A stretch of DNA of 64,000 nt from Candidatus Zhuqueibacterota bacterium (GCA_022616415.1 JAKEEU010000276.1:1-64000); one strand, 5' to 3'; shown: positions 25,144-33,787, counted from the first letter of the stretch. The notes: a model not told the origin generated them from the letters alone. Numbers and translations are program-made.

Positions 25144-25995
25144 CTATGTGTAGATCGGTGTAGAACAGTTAATACCGTTGCTGTTGGCGGCCCGGTCATA
25201 TCGCCAGAGAAATTGACCGTCGGACACCGCAACCCCGACGAGTGCCCCCGCGGTGAGCTGCACGTACTGGCGCTGCCCCTCGAAGTCAATTGCGATGGCC
25301 GACGAATAGGCCGCTTGGGGACTGCCTGGTACCCGGCTCTTCCAGATTGTCTTGCCGGTCAACTTGTCGAGGGCCACGAGAGTCGCGTCTTCGCCACCGG
25401 GAGTGCAGATGACCTTATCACCATCAACGAGTGGCGATTCGCGGTAACTCCAGGTTGGTACGCTCCCGCCAAAATCGCGCTGCGAGCTGCGTTGCCAAAT
25501 GATCTTGCCGTCTCGGACCTGCAGGCAAGACAGGTCGCCGCCCAAGCCCAGAACATAGAGCCGTTCACCATCGACCGTCGGCGTGCATCCCGGCCCCTCT
25601 TTTGCCTGTGGCCAACTCTGCTGGAAAGCCGGCCCAAGGCGCGTCACCCAAAGTGTGCTGCCATCCTTCTCGGAGAGGGCCCAAACGACTTCGTCGTCGC
25701 CGCGATTGCTCATGCCGAAAATCCGCCCGGCGGCAATGGAGGGAGTGCTGTCGCCGCCGCCGATTCCCTTGATCTTCCAGGCGAGCGGTGGACCATCTTT
25801 CGTCCATTCCTTGAGCAGGCCACGTTCTTTGGAAACGGCGTTCCGGTCGGGGCCCTGCCACTCCGGCCAATCGTCGGACGCCGCCGCGGCCCAGCCCCAC
25901 GCGGCGGTCATGGCGACCGCCGCCAAGACGAGGGTCACGGTACCAGTCAGCAAGCGGCTCAAACGCCGCATACGAGAATCCCTGCGTTTCTGCAT
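25144..25995 (-). pseudogene. 3'-truncated PQQ-like beta-propeller gene
   Basis: The 283-residue frame has an export signal (about residues 9-38, LLTGTVTLVLAAVAMTAAWG) and outer-membrane-assembly/PQQ-like blades such as DDWPEWQGPDRNAVSKERGL and GKTIWKSRVPGSPQAAYSSA. Family members run on for about 130 more residues after INCSTPIY. Here a stop follows at once, and the DNA switches to an aldo/keto reductase fragment. It may still be expressed as a partial propeller. GGAG precedes ATG 25995. Confidence 0.75.
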
Positions 25996-26015
25996 TTTCT
26001 GTCTTCTCCTATCTT

Positions 26016-26163
26016 TTAGTTTGAGGTCGGGACTGTCTTATTCAACGTCCCAGCCTGGTATTGTTCATCACTGACCTTTTCCATCCAATCGGCAGTTTTG
26101 CCGTCAAGACGCTCCTGAATAGCTATATGCCCGGCACGCGCGAAGATCGTTCCGAACTTACCG
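26016..26163 (-). pseudogene. chimeric remnant: NADP-oxidoreductase piece joined to cupin tail
   Basis: The minus strand first reads GKFGTIFARAGH, residues ~16-27 of the F420-type oxidoreductase at 12246. It then switches to IAIQERLDGKTADWMEKVSD, the end of the cupin at 12073, and stops at 26016. In the 12-kb locus these two genes are neighbours in the same order, so a deletion inside a second copy of that pair would make this junction. Confidence 0.75.
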
Positions 26164-26164
26164 C

Positions 26165-27226
26165 TCAGCGACCAGTCATTCGCTCAAGGTTTTCAGGGTA
26201 CCGAGCCCCTTGCACCGTGATCTTTGATGCGGCGCTATCGATGTCGCGGAGATCGTCCGACGTAAGCTCGATTGCAACTGCTCCGATGTTCTCGTCCAGG
26301 CGCTCCAGCTTCCGGGTGCCTGGGATTGGAACAATCCACGGCTTCTGGGCAAGGAGCCAGGCGAGCGCTATCTGAGCAGGCGTCGCCTTCCCTGGCCTGC
26401 CTAGAGCCTTTGCCCGCCCTGCCAAGGCCATTTGGCGGGCCAAGGGCAGGGCAGGCTTCCGTTCTGCGATCTTGCCAAGCAGATCAACCAAGGCCTGATT
26501 CGCTTTCCGAGCCTCCGGCGTAAAGCGAGGAACGATGTTACGGAAGTCGGAACTGTCGAACGCAGTGTTTTCGTTGATCTTTCCCGTGAGGAAGCCTTTT
26601 CCAAGAGGGCTAAATGGAACGAACCCGATTCCGAGTTCTTCGATGGTTGGCAACACCGCCTCTTCAGGGCGTCTCCACCACAGCGAGTATTCGCTCTGGA
26701 CTGCCGTGACCGGCTGGACTGCGTGTGCGCGACGGATCGTTTGCGCGCCTGCTTCAGAAAGGCCGAAGTGCTTAACCTTGCCTTCCTGAATCAGGTCCTT
26801 CACCGCCCCCGCCACGTCTTCGATTGGCACGTCCGGGTCAACACGGTGTTGGTAGAACAGATCGATGGCATCGACCTTGAGTCGCCTGAGCGAACCCTCG
26901 GCGACCTCCTTGATGTGCTCTGGCCGGCTATCCAGGCTACTCCATCTCGCCTCGCCGTTGGAAGCAGGTTTAAACCCGAATTTGGTGGCTATCACCACTT
27001 GCCCACGGAAGGGAGCGAGAGCTTCACCCACGAGTTCTTCGTTCGTGAACGGGCCGTAGACTTCGGCGGTGTCGAAGAACGTGACGCCGCGTTCGACGGC
27101 TGAGCGAATAAGTGAGATCATCTCCTGCTTGTCTGCAGCCGGACCGTAGCCAAAGCTCATTCCCATGCAGCCGAGCCCGACAGCCGAGACTTCCAGGTTG
27201 CTGTTTCCAAGTTTGCGTTTGTGCAT
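26165..27226 (-). CDS. aldo/keto reductase with in-frame repeat insert
   Basis: The 353-residue cytoplasmic enzyme starts MHKRKLGNSNLEVSAVGLGC. Tetrad segments are TFFDTAEVYG, ATKFGF and LFYQHRVD. Near residue 260 it carries an extra ~23 residues, PALPLARQMALAGRAKALGR then PGK, between AERK and ATPAQIALAWLL. The paralogue at 23838 reads RRKDATSGQVALAWLL with nothing inserted. The insert is encoded by a palindrome (26390-26458). It is divergent from the AraC regulator at 27411 with a 184-base gap, a usual regulator/target layout. Confidence 0.88.
   Translation of the reverse strand: MHKRKLGNSNLEVSAVGLGCMGMSFGYGPAADKQEMISLIRSAVERGVTFFDTAEVYGPFTNEELVGEALAPFRGQVVIATKFGFKPASNGEARWSSLDSRPEHIKEVAEGSLRRLKVDAIDLFYQHRVDPDVPIEDVAGAVKDLIQEGKVKHFGLSEAGAQTIRRAHAVQPVTAVQSEYSLWWRRPEEAVLPTIEELGIGFVPFSPLGKGFLTGKINENTAFDSSDFRNIVPRFTPEARKANQALVDLLGKIAERKPALPLARQMALAGRAKALGRPGKATPAQIALAWLLAQKPWIVPIPGTRKLERLDENIGAVAIELTSDDLRDIDSAASKITVQGARYPENLERMTGR
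26390..26458. repeat. ~69-bp palindromic element inside the aldo/keto reductase gene
   Basis: The element has nested inverted arms (TGCCCGCCCTGCC against GGCAGGGCAGGC, and GGCC...GGCC). Its ends, AGCCTGCCCTGCC and GGCAGGCCAGGG on the minus strand, match those of the element at 38070-38100. Length is a multiple of three and it contains no stop in the gene's frame. Confidence 0.75.
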
Positions 27227-27410
27227 TTTTTTTCCTATCTTTTGTCAAAATATACGAACCTTGGAGCGCAGGGTGATATAATGATTGTCGAAAATTATTG
27301 TATTATTCTGCAAATCTTCGTATTATTCTGCAAATCTTCAAGATGAGTCCCGCTTTTCCTTTTCGACCATACAATGCAAAAGCGGGATAAGAACAAGCAA
27401 AGAGACAACT

Positions 27411-28388
27411 ATGGATTTGAAGGACAAACAACAGGCAAAGCGCGAGGCACAGATGGCGCAAGCCAGCAGAGACGAGCTGGTCGAGCTTATCGCACGAGCG
27501 CTCCGCGAAGATGGAACAGTTGAGCCGCTGAAAGGCCTGCACCTCCACCGCTCCTCCTCGCCCAAGGAGCCGCTTCACAGCGTGTGGGAACCTGTCTTCT
27601 GCGTGATTGCCCAGGGCAGCAAGGAGGTCTTTCTAAGTAACGAGCGCTACCTGTATGACCCCTCTCACTACCTTCTCGTCACAGCCGAGTTGCCCCTCGT
27701 GGGTCACGTCTTCGACGCGTCGAAGGAGCGGCCGTACCTCAGCCTCCGCCTGGAACTCGACCCCACCCTCGTCGGCTCGGTCATGGTCGAGGTCGGAGAT
27801 GGCGTCTTTAGCGACACCGGTGATGTCGCCCCGCAAAACCATGCCGATGTGAGAGCCATCAACGTAAGCTCGTTGGACGCAGGCCTGCTGGATGCTGTGG
27901 TACGGCTCGTCAGGCTTCTGGACACCCCTACCGAAGCTCCCTTCCTCGCGCCGCTGATCACGCGGGAAATCGTCTACCGGCTCTGGATGGGAGAGCACGG
28001 TGACCGCCTCCGTTACATTGCGGCTCTAAGCGGCTACACCCCCCACATCGTCAAGGCGATTGAGCGACTCCATAAAGACTTTGACCAACCGCTTCGAATC
28101 GACGGCATCGCGCGCGAGCTTGGGATGAGCGTCTCGGGGTTCCACCACCACTTCAAAGCTGTCACCGCAATGAGCCCCTTGCAGTTCCAGAAGCGGCTGC
28201 GGCTACAGGAGGCACGCCGTCTCATGCTCGGTGAGGGCCTCGACGCGGCGAGCGCTGGCTATCGCGTGGGTTACGACGAGGCCTCGCACTTCAACCGGGA
28301 GTACAAGAAGCTCTTCGGCTTGCCGCCGATCCGCGATGTGGAGCGGTTACGGGAAGCCGCCGGGAAAAGCGCTGGCCCCGTTGGATAA
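27411..28388 (+). CDS. AraC-family transcriptional regulator with cupin sensor domain
   Basis: ATG 27411 (MDLKDKQQAKREAQMAQASR) gives 325 residues; the longer frame to 27285 lacks support. The AraC_N sensor covers about 55-200 (SVWEPVFCVIAQGSKEVFLS). The two C-terminal helix-turn-helices include RIDGIARELGMSVSGFHHHF and YDEASHFNREYKKLFGLPPI. It is divergent from the aldo/keto reductase at 26165-27226, a likely target. Paralogue of 16614-17543. Confidence 0.85.
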   Translation: MDLKDKQQAKREAQMAQASRDELVELIARALREDGTVEPLKGLHLHRSSSPKEPLHSVWEPVFCVIAQGSKEVFLSNERYLYDPSHYLLVTAELPLVGHVFDASKERPYLSLRLELDPTLVGSVMVEVGDGVFSDTGDVAPQNHADVRAINVSSLDAGLLDAVVRLVRLLDTPTEAPFLAPLITREIVYRLWMGEHGDRLRYIAALSGYTPHIVKAIERLHKDFDQPLRIDGIARELGMSVSGFHHHFKAVTAMSPLQFQKRLRLQEARRLMLGEGLDAASAGYRVGYDEASHFNREYKKLFGLPPIRDVERLREAAGKSAGPVG

Positions 28389-28498
28389 GTGGATTGGGTT
28401 TGATCGATTGATGGAGAAGTTTATCCAACGGGGCTGGCGCGGAGCCGATTAGAAATCGAAGTCGAGCGGTTTGAGAACGAACTCTGAGCGTTTCTCAC

Positions 28499-28632
28499 AT
28501 AGCACAAGATTTTCTCGGTGCACTTTGGGCGGTCGGACTGCGCACGCGCAATGCAATCGAAAGAGACATCGAACGAGCGCTCGCGAACCGAACCATCGTC
28601 CGCACCTGGCCCATGCGCGGCACGTTGCATTT
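28499..28632 (+). pseudogene. fragment of a winged-helix (HTH_42/YcaQ-type) protein
   Basis: The plus strand reads IAQDFLGALWAVGLRTRNAI, then ERDIERALANRTIVRTWPMR and GTLHFVA. This is the conserved N-terminal segment of winged-helix DNA-binding-domain proteins of the HTH_42 group. It breaks off at GTGGC, where an aldo/keto reductase piece on the other strand begins. Confidence 0.7.
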
Positions 28633-28734
28633 TGTGGCCATTCCCATGCAGCCGAACTCGAGAGCCGAAACTTCCAAGCTGTTATTTCCAAGTTTGCGCT
28701 TCTGCCTTGTTTCTCCTTTGCTCTGTGCACTCAT
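28632..28734 (-). pseudogene. N-terminal fragment of an aldo/keto reductase
   Basis: From ATG 28734 the minus strand encodes QKRKLGNNSLEVSALEFGCM and GM, matching the first ~20 residues of the 26165 enzyme. It then continues into unrelated antisense sequence. It is joined tail to tail with the winged-helix fragment. Confidence 0.7.
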
Positions 28735-28740
28735 TAAACT

Positions 28741-28870
28741 AATCGGTGGGATCAAAAAGGTGGTAGCTCAATCGTTCCTACTTTTTGCCTAATTCTCTTG
28801 GCAGCCGAAAATCAGTAGGTGATTTCACTGGGGCTGTTTGGCGGGGAGTCATCTTAGGGGGGTGGAATAA
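28741..28870. repeat. 131-bp intergenic repeat, copy 2
   Basis: Near-identical to 16415-16545, from AATCGGTGGGATCAAAAAGG to GGGGGGTGGAATAA, with the same orientation relative to the window. Confidence 0.75.
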
Positions 28871-28927
28871 GTGAACGTAGAATGATCTTCCTCGCTGTTG
28901 CTGGCAAACTTCACCGGTTGCATCGAG

Positions 28928-29383
28928 TTAAGCGGCCTCCTCCGATTCAAAAAGCCCTGCAATCTTCCGATTGCCCGATTCTCGTGCAAGCTGCTTAAAT
29001 GGTTTTCCATTTCTGTCGCTCGCTTGGCGAAGGGCAGGAAAGCGGTCCAGGAATCGCGCAACCCACCGGGCGTCTCCAAGTTGAATGGCATGGGCAAGGT
29101 CGTCAAGCTCAATGGCCAGGTATCCACCCATCTCGCGCAGATACTCGATTGCCCATCCTGTCGGCGTGGCACCGAACCGACTGTCGGTGCTGTTTATTTC
29201 CGCGCCTCGCTCAACCAGCAGCCGCACGACTTGGCGATGCCCATTCAATGTCGCATAATGAAGGGACGTGGCACCTGATTCGTCCCGTTGGTTGGCGAGT
29301 TGCGCGTTGGTGTCAAGAATGGCCCTGACACGTTCAAGGTCGCCTTGCTTTACCGCTTCAATCAGGTTCGCTAAATCGTTCAT
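28928..29383 (-). CDS. ankyrin-repeat protein
   Basis: The 151-residue protein contains at least two ankyrin units: NLIEAVKQGDLERVRAILDT and the canonical SGATSLHYATLNGHRQVVRL with LLVERGAEINSTD. A diverged third unit follows (about 100-150, AIQLGDARWVARFLDRF). These proteins are protein-binding scaffolds; the partner is unknown. It has no signal peptide. It begins close to the deleted MaoC copy at 29416. Confidence 0.8.
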   Translation of the reverse strand: MNDLANLIEAVKQGDLERVRAILDTNAQLANQRDESGATSLHYATLNGHRQVVRLLVERGAEINSTDSRFGATPTGWAIEYLREMGGYLAIELDDLAHAIQLGDARWVARFLDRFPALRQASDRNGKPFKQLARESGNRKIAGLFESEEAA

Positions 29384-29415
29384 TGCAAGATTTTTTTGCT
29401 ATGATGATCAAGTAA

Positions 29416-29634
29416 TCAGCGAAAGGTGTAACACCACGCCTCGCCCTCCAGCACGGTTTCTCCATCCTGGCGCTTGACGGTGATCTTGAGCTGCGTCGCC
29501 GGCTTGGTGGGATGAACCGGCAACACTTCCGCATGCAGGGGATTGTAGTCACTGGTAAGCTCCGCAAAAGTTTTAACGTGCGCTGCGGTCAGTGTCAGCG
29601 GGCGTGTGGCTTTTTGTCCGGCGGCAATATCCAT
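29416..29634 (-). pseudogene. internally deleted MaoC copy
   Basis: The 72-residue frame joins the MaoC N-terminus (MDIAAGQKATRPLTLTAAHV to SDYNPLH) directly to its C-terminal strand (AEVLPVHPTKPATQLKITVK). About 60 residues of the hot-dog core are lost but the frame is kept. The junction CTGCATGCG also ends the partial copy at 36919-37158, so both may descend from one deleted form. The DxxxxH active-site segment is kept but the fold cannot be complete. Confidence 0.8.
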
Positions 29635-29715
29635 AGCATGGCTCCGCGATTCGGGTTGATTGAAAAGATAAGATTTCCAATCATCAAAATCAAGATGCCA
29701 TTAATGGCGATGGCC

Positions 29716-29776
29716 AGTCCGACTTGGGCAGGGAGATTCTGCAGAATTTGAAGCAGCGTCGGGCCCAAGTCGGACT
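29716..29776. repeat. hairpin upstream of the deleted MaoC copy
   Basis: AGTCCGACTTGGGC (29716-29729) and GCCCAAGTCGGACT (29763-29776) are perfect inverted repeats. A diverged equivalent lies at 31578-31640, upstream of the full MaoC gene, so the hairpin is part of the duplicated unit and lies downstream of the phosphatase gene. Confidence 0.7.
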
Positions 29777-29784
29777 TCACACCG

Positions 29785-31023
29785 TTACTGCGCCCTGATC
29801 ATGACAAGTGTTCTATCATCTGAAGCAGGATAACCACCCGCAAAAGTGCGAACGTCGTCCAATAGACTCTGCACGGAAGCAGAGGGATTCGTGATATGAT
29901 CCCGCAGGCGTATCGCGCCATATTCCTCTAATGAAGAATTCATGGCTTCGCTGACCCCGTCCGAATACAACAACAGGCGGCTTCCCGCCGGCATGTCGAG
30001 CCGGTATTCGGTAAAGGAAACTTCTTGAATGCCCAAGGGCAATCCGGAATCAATCTCCAGAAATCGCGGTCCGGTCGCATCCACGAAGAGAGGCGGGAGA
30101 TGGCCGGCATTGGCAAATACAATACTTCGCTTGGCCGGATCAATAATCGCATAGATCATGGTGACAAATTTGGCGCGAGGGAAATCCTTTACCAGCACGC
30201 GATTTACCTGTAGCAGAACCTCGCCAGGCGGCAATCCTCTTTCGGCAAACAGCCGCAGAATGCTTCGGGTCGAGGCCATCAGTAAGGCGGCTGCCATGCC
30301 CTTGCCGGAGACATCTGCCAGCACCAAAGCCAACCGGCCGTCTTGAAGAGGAATGTAGTCATACCAATCGCCCCCGACTTCTTGACAAGGAAGGCACAAT
30401 CCCGTTACTTCAAATCCAGCCAGGTGAGGAGCCTGACTGGGGAATAAAGAAAGTTGCACGCGCCGCGCTTCATCCAGTTCCCTTGCCATGCGCTCCTTTT
30501 CCTGGCGCTCCCTCTGAAACAGCCGAGCGTTCTCTATAGCCGTCGCGATATGCCCCGCCAATGCCTCAAGGAGCTGGATGCGGCCGGCTGGAAAAGCATT
30601 CAACTCGTGATGTTGGAAATCGAAGACGCCGATCAGCCGTCCATGTACTTTCAACGGGATGTCAAGCTCCGAACGGGTTGACGTTTCGCTAATTTGGTAG
30701 TAAGGGTCCACCGTCACATCCGGCGCATAATAGGTCTCTCCCGTTTCGCCGACGTGCCCGACCATGCCGAACGCACCGATCTTGAAGCGGTCTCCTTTCA
30801 CGTGATAGTTAATCGTCCAGCCACGAACCGCCGCGATCACCAGTTCATTGGTTGCATCATCTTTCAGCAACACCCCCGAACGCGAATAGCCGAACGTTTG
30901 TGCAACGTCATTGACGACTTCTTCAAGGAGAACGTCGAGGTCTAAGATCGAGTTGATCCGCTGCGCGACACGCTGCAACAAAAAGAGCTCTTGTATTCGC
31001 TGATTTTGATCTTCGTCGTTCAT
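29785..31023 (-). CDS. GAF-domain SpoIIE/PP2C-type serine phosphatase
   Basis: Residues ~15-165 are a GAF sensor (LLQRVAQRINSILDLDVLLE...ALAGHIATAIENARLF). A short coiled linker follows, then a SpoIIE/PPM phosphatase (about 190-410) with the metal-binding acidic motifs VGGDWYDYIPL and LVLADVSGKGMAAALLMAS and the late LYSDGVSEA and SDDRTLVMI. Such RsbU-like enzymes dephosphorylate anti-sigma antagonists in partner-switching stress control. No partner gene is adjacent. ATG 31023 is preferred; ATG 31041 is in frame. Confidence 0.88.
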   Translation of the reverse strand: MNDEDQNQRIQELFLLQRVAQRINSILDLDVLLEEVVNDVAQTFGYSRSGVLLKDDATNELVIAAVRGWTINYHVKGDRFKIGAFGMVGHVGETGETYYAPDVTVDPYYQISETSTRSELDIPLKVHGRLIGVFDFQHHELNAFPAGRIQLLEALAGHIATAIENARLFQRERQEKERMARELDEARRVQLSLFPSQAPHLAGFEVTGLCLPCQEVGGDWYDYIPLQDGRLALVLADVSGKGMAAALLMASTRSILRLFAERGLPPGEVLLQVNRVLVKDFPRAKFVTMIYAIIDPAKRSIVFANAGHLPPLFVDATGPRFLEIDSGLPLGIQEVSFTEYRLDMPAGSRLLLYSDGVSEAMNSSLEEYGAIRLRDHITNPSASVQSLLDDVRTFAGGYPASDDRTLVMIRAQ

Positions 31024-31093
31024 CGCAGGTCTTCCAAGCATATTAACAATTTCCCGTGCAAGAATTTTTTTCCGAGATTGATGATCTCATAGC

Positions 31094-31492
31094 TCAGCGA
31101 AAGGTATAACACCACGCCTCGCCTTCCAGCACGCTTTCTCCATCCTGGCGCTTGACGGTGATCTTGAGCTGCGTCACCGGCTTGGTGGAATGAACCGATA
31201 ACACTTCCGCCTCGGCAGTGATGGTGTCGCCGATAAAGACCGGCGCGGTGAATTTCCAGTTTTGGCTGAGAAACACCGTGCCGGGTCCCGGCATCTCCAT
31301 CGCCACCAGCGCGTGCAACAGGCCGGTGGTCAGCCCGCCTTGCACAACTAAACGTTTGAATTTGGTGTTGGCAACGAAGCTTTCGTCAAAATGCAGAGGA
31401 TTGTAGTCTCCGGTAAGCTCCGCAAAAGTTTTGACGTGCGCTGCGGTCAGCGTCAGCCTGCGTGCAGCTTTTTGTCCGACTGTAATATCCAT
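31094..31492 (-). CDS. MaoC-family (R)-hydratase/dehydratase, full length
   Basis: The 132-residue hot-dog protein starts MDITVGQKAARRLTLTAAHV, with GGAG seven bases before ATG 31492. It carries the hydratase active-site motif in GDYNPLHFDESF (Asp and His) and the helix segment VQGGLTTGLLHALVAMEMPG. Family members hydrate trans-2-enoyl-CoA or similar thioesters. It is the only intact copy in the window; five others are partial. It lies just upstream of the phosphatase gene on the same strand. Confidence 0.88.
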   Translation of the reverse strand: MDITVGQKAARRLTLTAAHVKTFAELTGDYNPLHFDESFVANTKFKRLVVQGGLTTGLLHALVAMEMPGPGTVFLSQNWKFTAPVFIGDTITAEAEVLSVHSTKPVTQLKITVKRQDGESVLEGEAWCYTFR

Positions 31493-31577
31493 AGCATGGC
31501 TCCGCGAATCGTGCTGATTGAAATGTAAACATTCCAATCAACAAAAGCAAGATGCCAGTAATGGCGAATTAGTGGCG

Positions 31578-31640
31578 AAGTCCAACTTGGGCACGACGGG
31601 GTTTCAAATTTTTCGGCATCTCGCCGCCCAAGTTGGACTT
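31578..31640. repeat. hairpin upstream of the full MaoC gene
   Basis: AAGTCCAACTTGGGC (31578-31592) and GCCCAAGTTGGACTT (31626-31640) form a perfect 15-bp stem with a 33-base loop. Confidence 0.7.
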
Positions 31641-31659
31641 CACACCGTCAATTCCGGTG

Positions 31660-31835
31660 ATGGCGAAGAATTTCGTCGATCTCTTCCATCGTGAACTTGT
31701 TGAGTTTCACGATCCTGGCCTGAGCGCGGAAAGCAGGAGGCAAAATGTACCGGGCCTCTTCCTTGCTGTCCACCTCCGCAATGATCCATGCTTTATGATC
31801 TCCGTCCTGGCATCCCCAGTCCGCATTCGACAGGA
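31660..31835 (-). pseudogene. C-terminal part of a small DUF protein cut by a palindrome
   Basis: The minus strand encodes NADWGCQDGDHKAWIIAEVD, then SKEEARYILPPAFRAQARIV and KLNKFTMEEIDEI. This resembles the end of a small ferredoxin-like-fold family with W-G-C...D-H, of unknown function. The upstream portion is replaced by the palindrome at 31834-31912, so only about 60 residues of real sequence remain. Confidence 0.55.
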
Positions 31836-31912
31836 AATGGGAGCGCGGACTTTCCAGTCCGCACGGCGCTTCACGTCGCGGACAGGAATGTCCGTGCTCC
31901 CTTTCAAGCCGT
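31834..31912. repeat. palindromic repeat after the SDR gene
   Basis: GGGAGCGCGGACTTTCCAGTC and GCGGACAGGAATGTCCGTGC are arms of a ~75-base imperfect inverted repeat, each arm itself containing a small GGAC..GTCC palindrome. It begins at the SDR stop and may act as its terminator. Confidence 0.65.
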
Positions 31913-32710
31913 GTACCCTCCGTCAATCACCAGTTCTGCTGCTGTCACGTAGGCGCTCTCATCTGAGGCCAGATAGAGAATCGCTGCGGCGATTTCTTCC
32001 GGCTTGGCGAATCTTTTGAGCGGCACGTCTTGAGACATCGCTTGCCAGTTTGCCTCGGCGCTGCCGGTTTGTGCTTTCATGTCCTGCCAAAATCCCATGC
32101 TTTCCCACATCTGCGTCATCACGCCGCCAGGCGAGACAGTATTGACGCGAATATTGTCGCCGTTTTGCGCACATTCCAGCGCGGCTACTTTCGAGAACAT
32201 GCGAACCGCGGCTTTGCTCGCGCAATAGGCGCTTGCTCCCGCACCGGCCTTGATGCCGGAAGCCGAGGCCACGTTGATGATGCTGCCGCCACCGCCTTTG
32301 CGCATGGCGTTCGTTCCGTGCTTCGTGCCCAGGAAAACACCGTCGAGATTCACCGCGAAAACTTTTCTCCATTCGGCCAGGCTCATTTCCACAAGCGGCT
32401 TGGCGAAAGAGATGCCGGCATTGTTGACCAAAATATCCAGCCGCCCCCATTTCTCCAGTAGATCATCGATAACGCGTTGCCATTCCTGCTCGGAAGTCAC
32501 ATCGAGTGCATACGCAACCGCCGTTCCACCCAACGACACAATTTCACCGACGGTGTTTTGCGCGCCGTCTTTATCAATATCGGCCACGGCGACTTTCGCG
32601 CCCTCATGCGCAAGCAGGATGGCTGTGGCCTTCCCGATGCCGGAAGCCGCGCCGGTAATTAAAGCCGTCTTCTCTGCCAGCCGTCCTCTTTGAATGTTGT
32701 GTTGGCTCAT
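31904..32710 (-). CDS. classical short-chain dehydrogenase/reductase
   Basis: The 268-residue enzyme has the nucleotide-binding TGAASGIGKATAILLAHEGA, NNAGIS, and catalytic Ser (INVASASGIKA) and Tyr-x-x-x-Lys (AYCASKAAV). Asp at the end of the second strand (VAVADID) suggests NAD(H) preference. The C-terminus AAELVIDGGYTA is standard. Substrate cannot be inferred. ATG 32710 is used. It is followed at once by a palindromic repeat. Confidence 0.88.
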   Translation of the reverse strand: MSQHNIQRGRLAEKTALITGAASGIGKATAILLAHEGAKVAVADIDKDGAQNTVGEIVSLGGTAVAYALDVTSEQEWQRVIDDLLEKWGRLDILVNNAGISFAKPLVEMSLAEWRKVFAVNLDGVFLGTKHGTNAMRKGGGGSIINVASASGIKAGAGASAYCASKAAVRMFSKVAALECAQNGDNIRVNTVSPGGVMTQMWESMGFWQDMKAQTGSAEANWQAMSQDVPLKRFAKPEEIAAAILYLASDESAYVTAAELVIDGGYTA

Positions 32711-32862
32711 CGTGTTATTCCGTTAATCGTCAAATCTGTGCAAAAAAGCAAAGATTTTTTGGCAAAATAATTGTGGCAAGATAATTTACCATGGTTTCAC
32801 GAACCCGACACGGGCGCAGCCAATAATTTTGCCCCAATCATTTTGCGATCAATTGCTTTTAT

Positions 32863-32898
32863 CCGTTGGTCGTTTTTTCATCCGTTGGAGAAATTGGT
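32863..32898. repeat. word-spacer-word intergenic element (CCGTTGG type)
   Basis: TTTTATCCGTTGGTCG and TTCATCCGTTGGAGA repeat the same word around a T-rich spacer, as in the right arm of the hairpin at 50259-50318. No inverted left arm is seen. It lies in the 32711-32948 gap. Confidence 0.45.
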
Positions 32899-32948
32899 TT
32901 TAAACCTTTTTAGTTACGGTTTGTCGCGTTGTGATACTATGCCGAACT

Positions 32949-33758
32949 CTATCGCAATCCCTCAAACAAATCCCTCTCCCGCTGGCGTCCGCCATTGACC
33001 AGACTGAAAGCGCGATAAAATTCCTGCGATCCCCATATCGCCTTGTGTTGTTCTTCCGGCAAATGTGCCAATTGGTGATAGATTGACATCTGCGATTGAT
33101 GGCAGGACACGGCGCGCCAAACCGTTGACCAGTGGGATGTCGTGTCGATGAAAGTCGTGATCGCCCAATCGGGCCACGGCGTGGCTCGCCGCTCCACGCC
33201 ATCAATATTCGTTTTTATTTCTCGCAACGCCGCTTGAAATGCCGTCCACTTGGCATGGCTCCAGGCCATGTAATAAAGCTTCGAGACGCGATGGCTGGCA
33301 AGCGGCTGAGGGCTTGCATAACTCGCATCAGCCGCACAGACAATCGCCGCGGTCGTCAATTGCGAGATGGCGATGTGATCTGGATGCCCGTAACCGCCCT
33401 CAGGTCCAAAGGTGATGACGACGTGTGGTTTCACCCGCCGCAAATGCGCAACGATTTTTGCGATGGCTTCATTGGGATCGGCCTGATCGAGATCGCCATC
33501 GATGTAATCCAGAAAGTTGACCTCGCAAATGCCGAGCACATTCGCCGCGGCAAGCAATTCGGCTTCGCGGATTTTGGCGACGACGTCCAAACTCAGCGAC
33601 TCTCTTTTATCTCCAACACGGCCGCGTTCCCCGCGCGTTGCCGTGATGAGATAAGTCTCAACGCCTTCACTGGCGTATTTGGCCAGCACGCCGCCCATGC
33701 CCAGCGATTCGTCGTCGGGATGAGCCAAGATGCATGTCAGTTTTAATTTGTTTGCCAT
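32949..33758 (-). CDS. PIG-L/LmbE-family zinc deacetylase
   Basis: The 269-residue protein has the family zinc motif AHPDDESLGMGG at its N-terminus and the second His pair in GYGHPDHIAISQL. Middle LDYIDGDLDQADPNEAIAKI is typical of the BshB-like subgroup. Members deacetylate N-acetylglucosamine conjugates such as bacillithiol or mycothiol precursors, or lipid-linked sugars; no companion gene indicates which. It lacks a signal peptide. Confidence 0.87.
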   Translation of the reverse strand: MANKLKLTCILAHPDDESLGMGGVLAKYASEGVETYLITATRGERGRVGDKRESLSLDVVAKIREAELLAAANVLGICEVNFLDYIDGDLDQADPNEAIAKIVAHLRRVKPHVVITFGPEGGYGHPDHIAISQLTTAAIVCAADASYASPQPLASHRVSKLYYMAWSHAKWTAFQAALREIKTNIDGVERRATPWPDWAITTFIDTTSHWSTVWRAVSCHQSQMSIYHQLAHLPEEQHKAIWGSQEFYRAFSLVNGGRQRERDLFEGLR

Positions 33759-33787
33759 TCAATCACAGTTACAAAAGCTCTTTCGGC

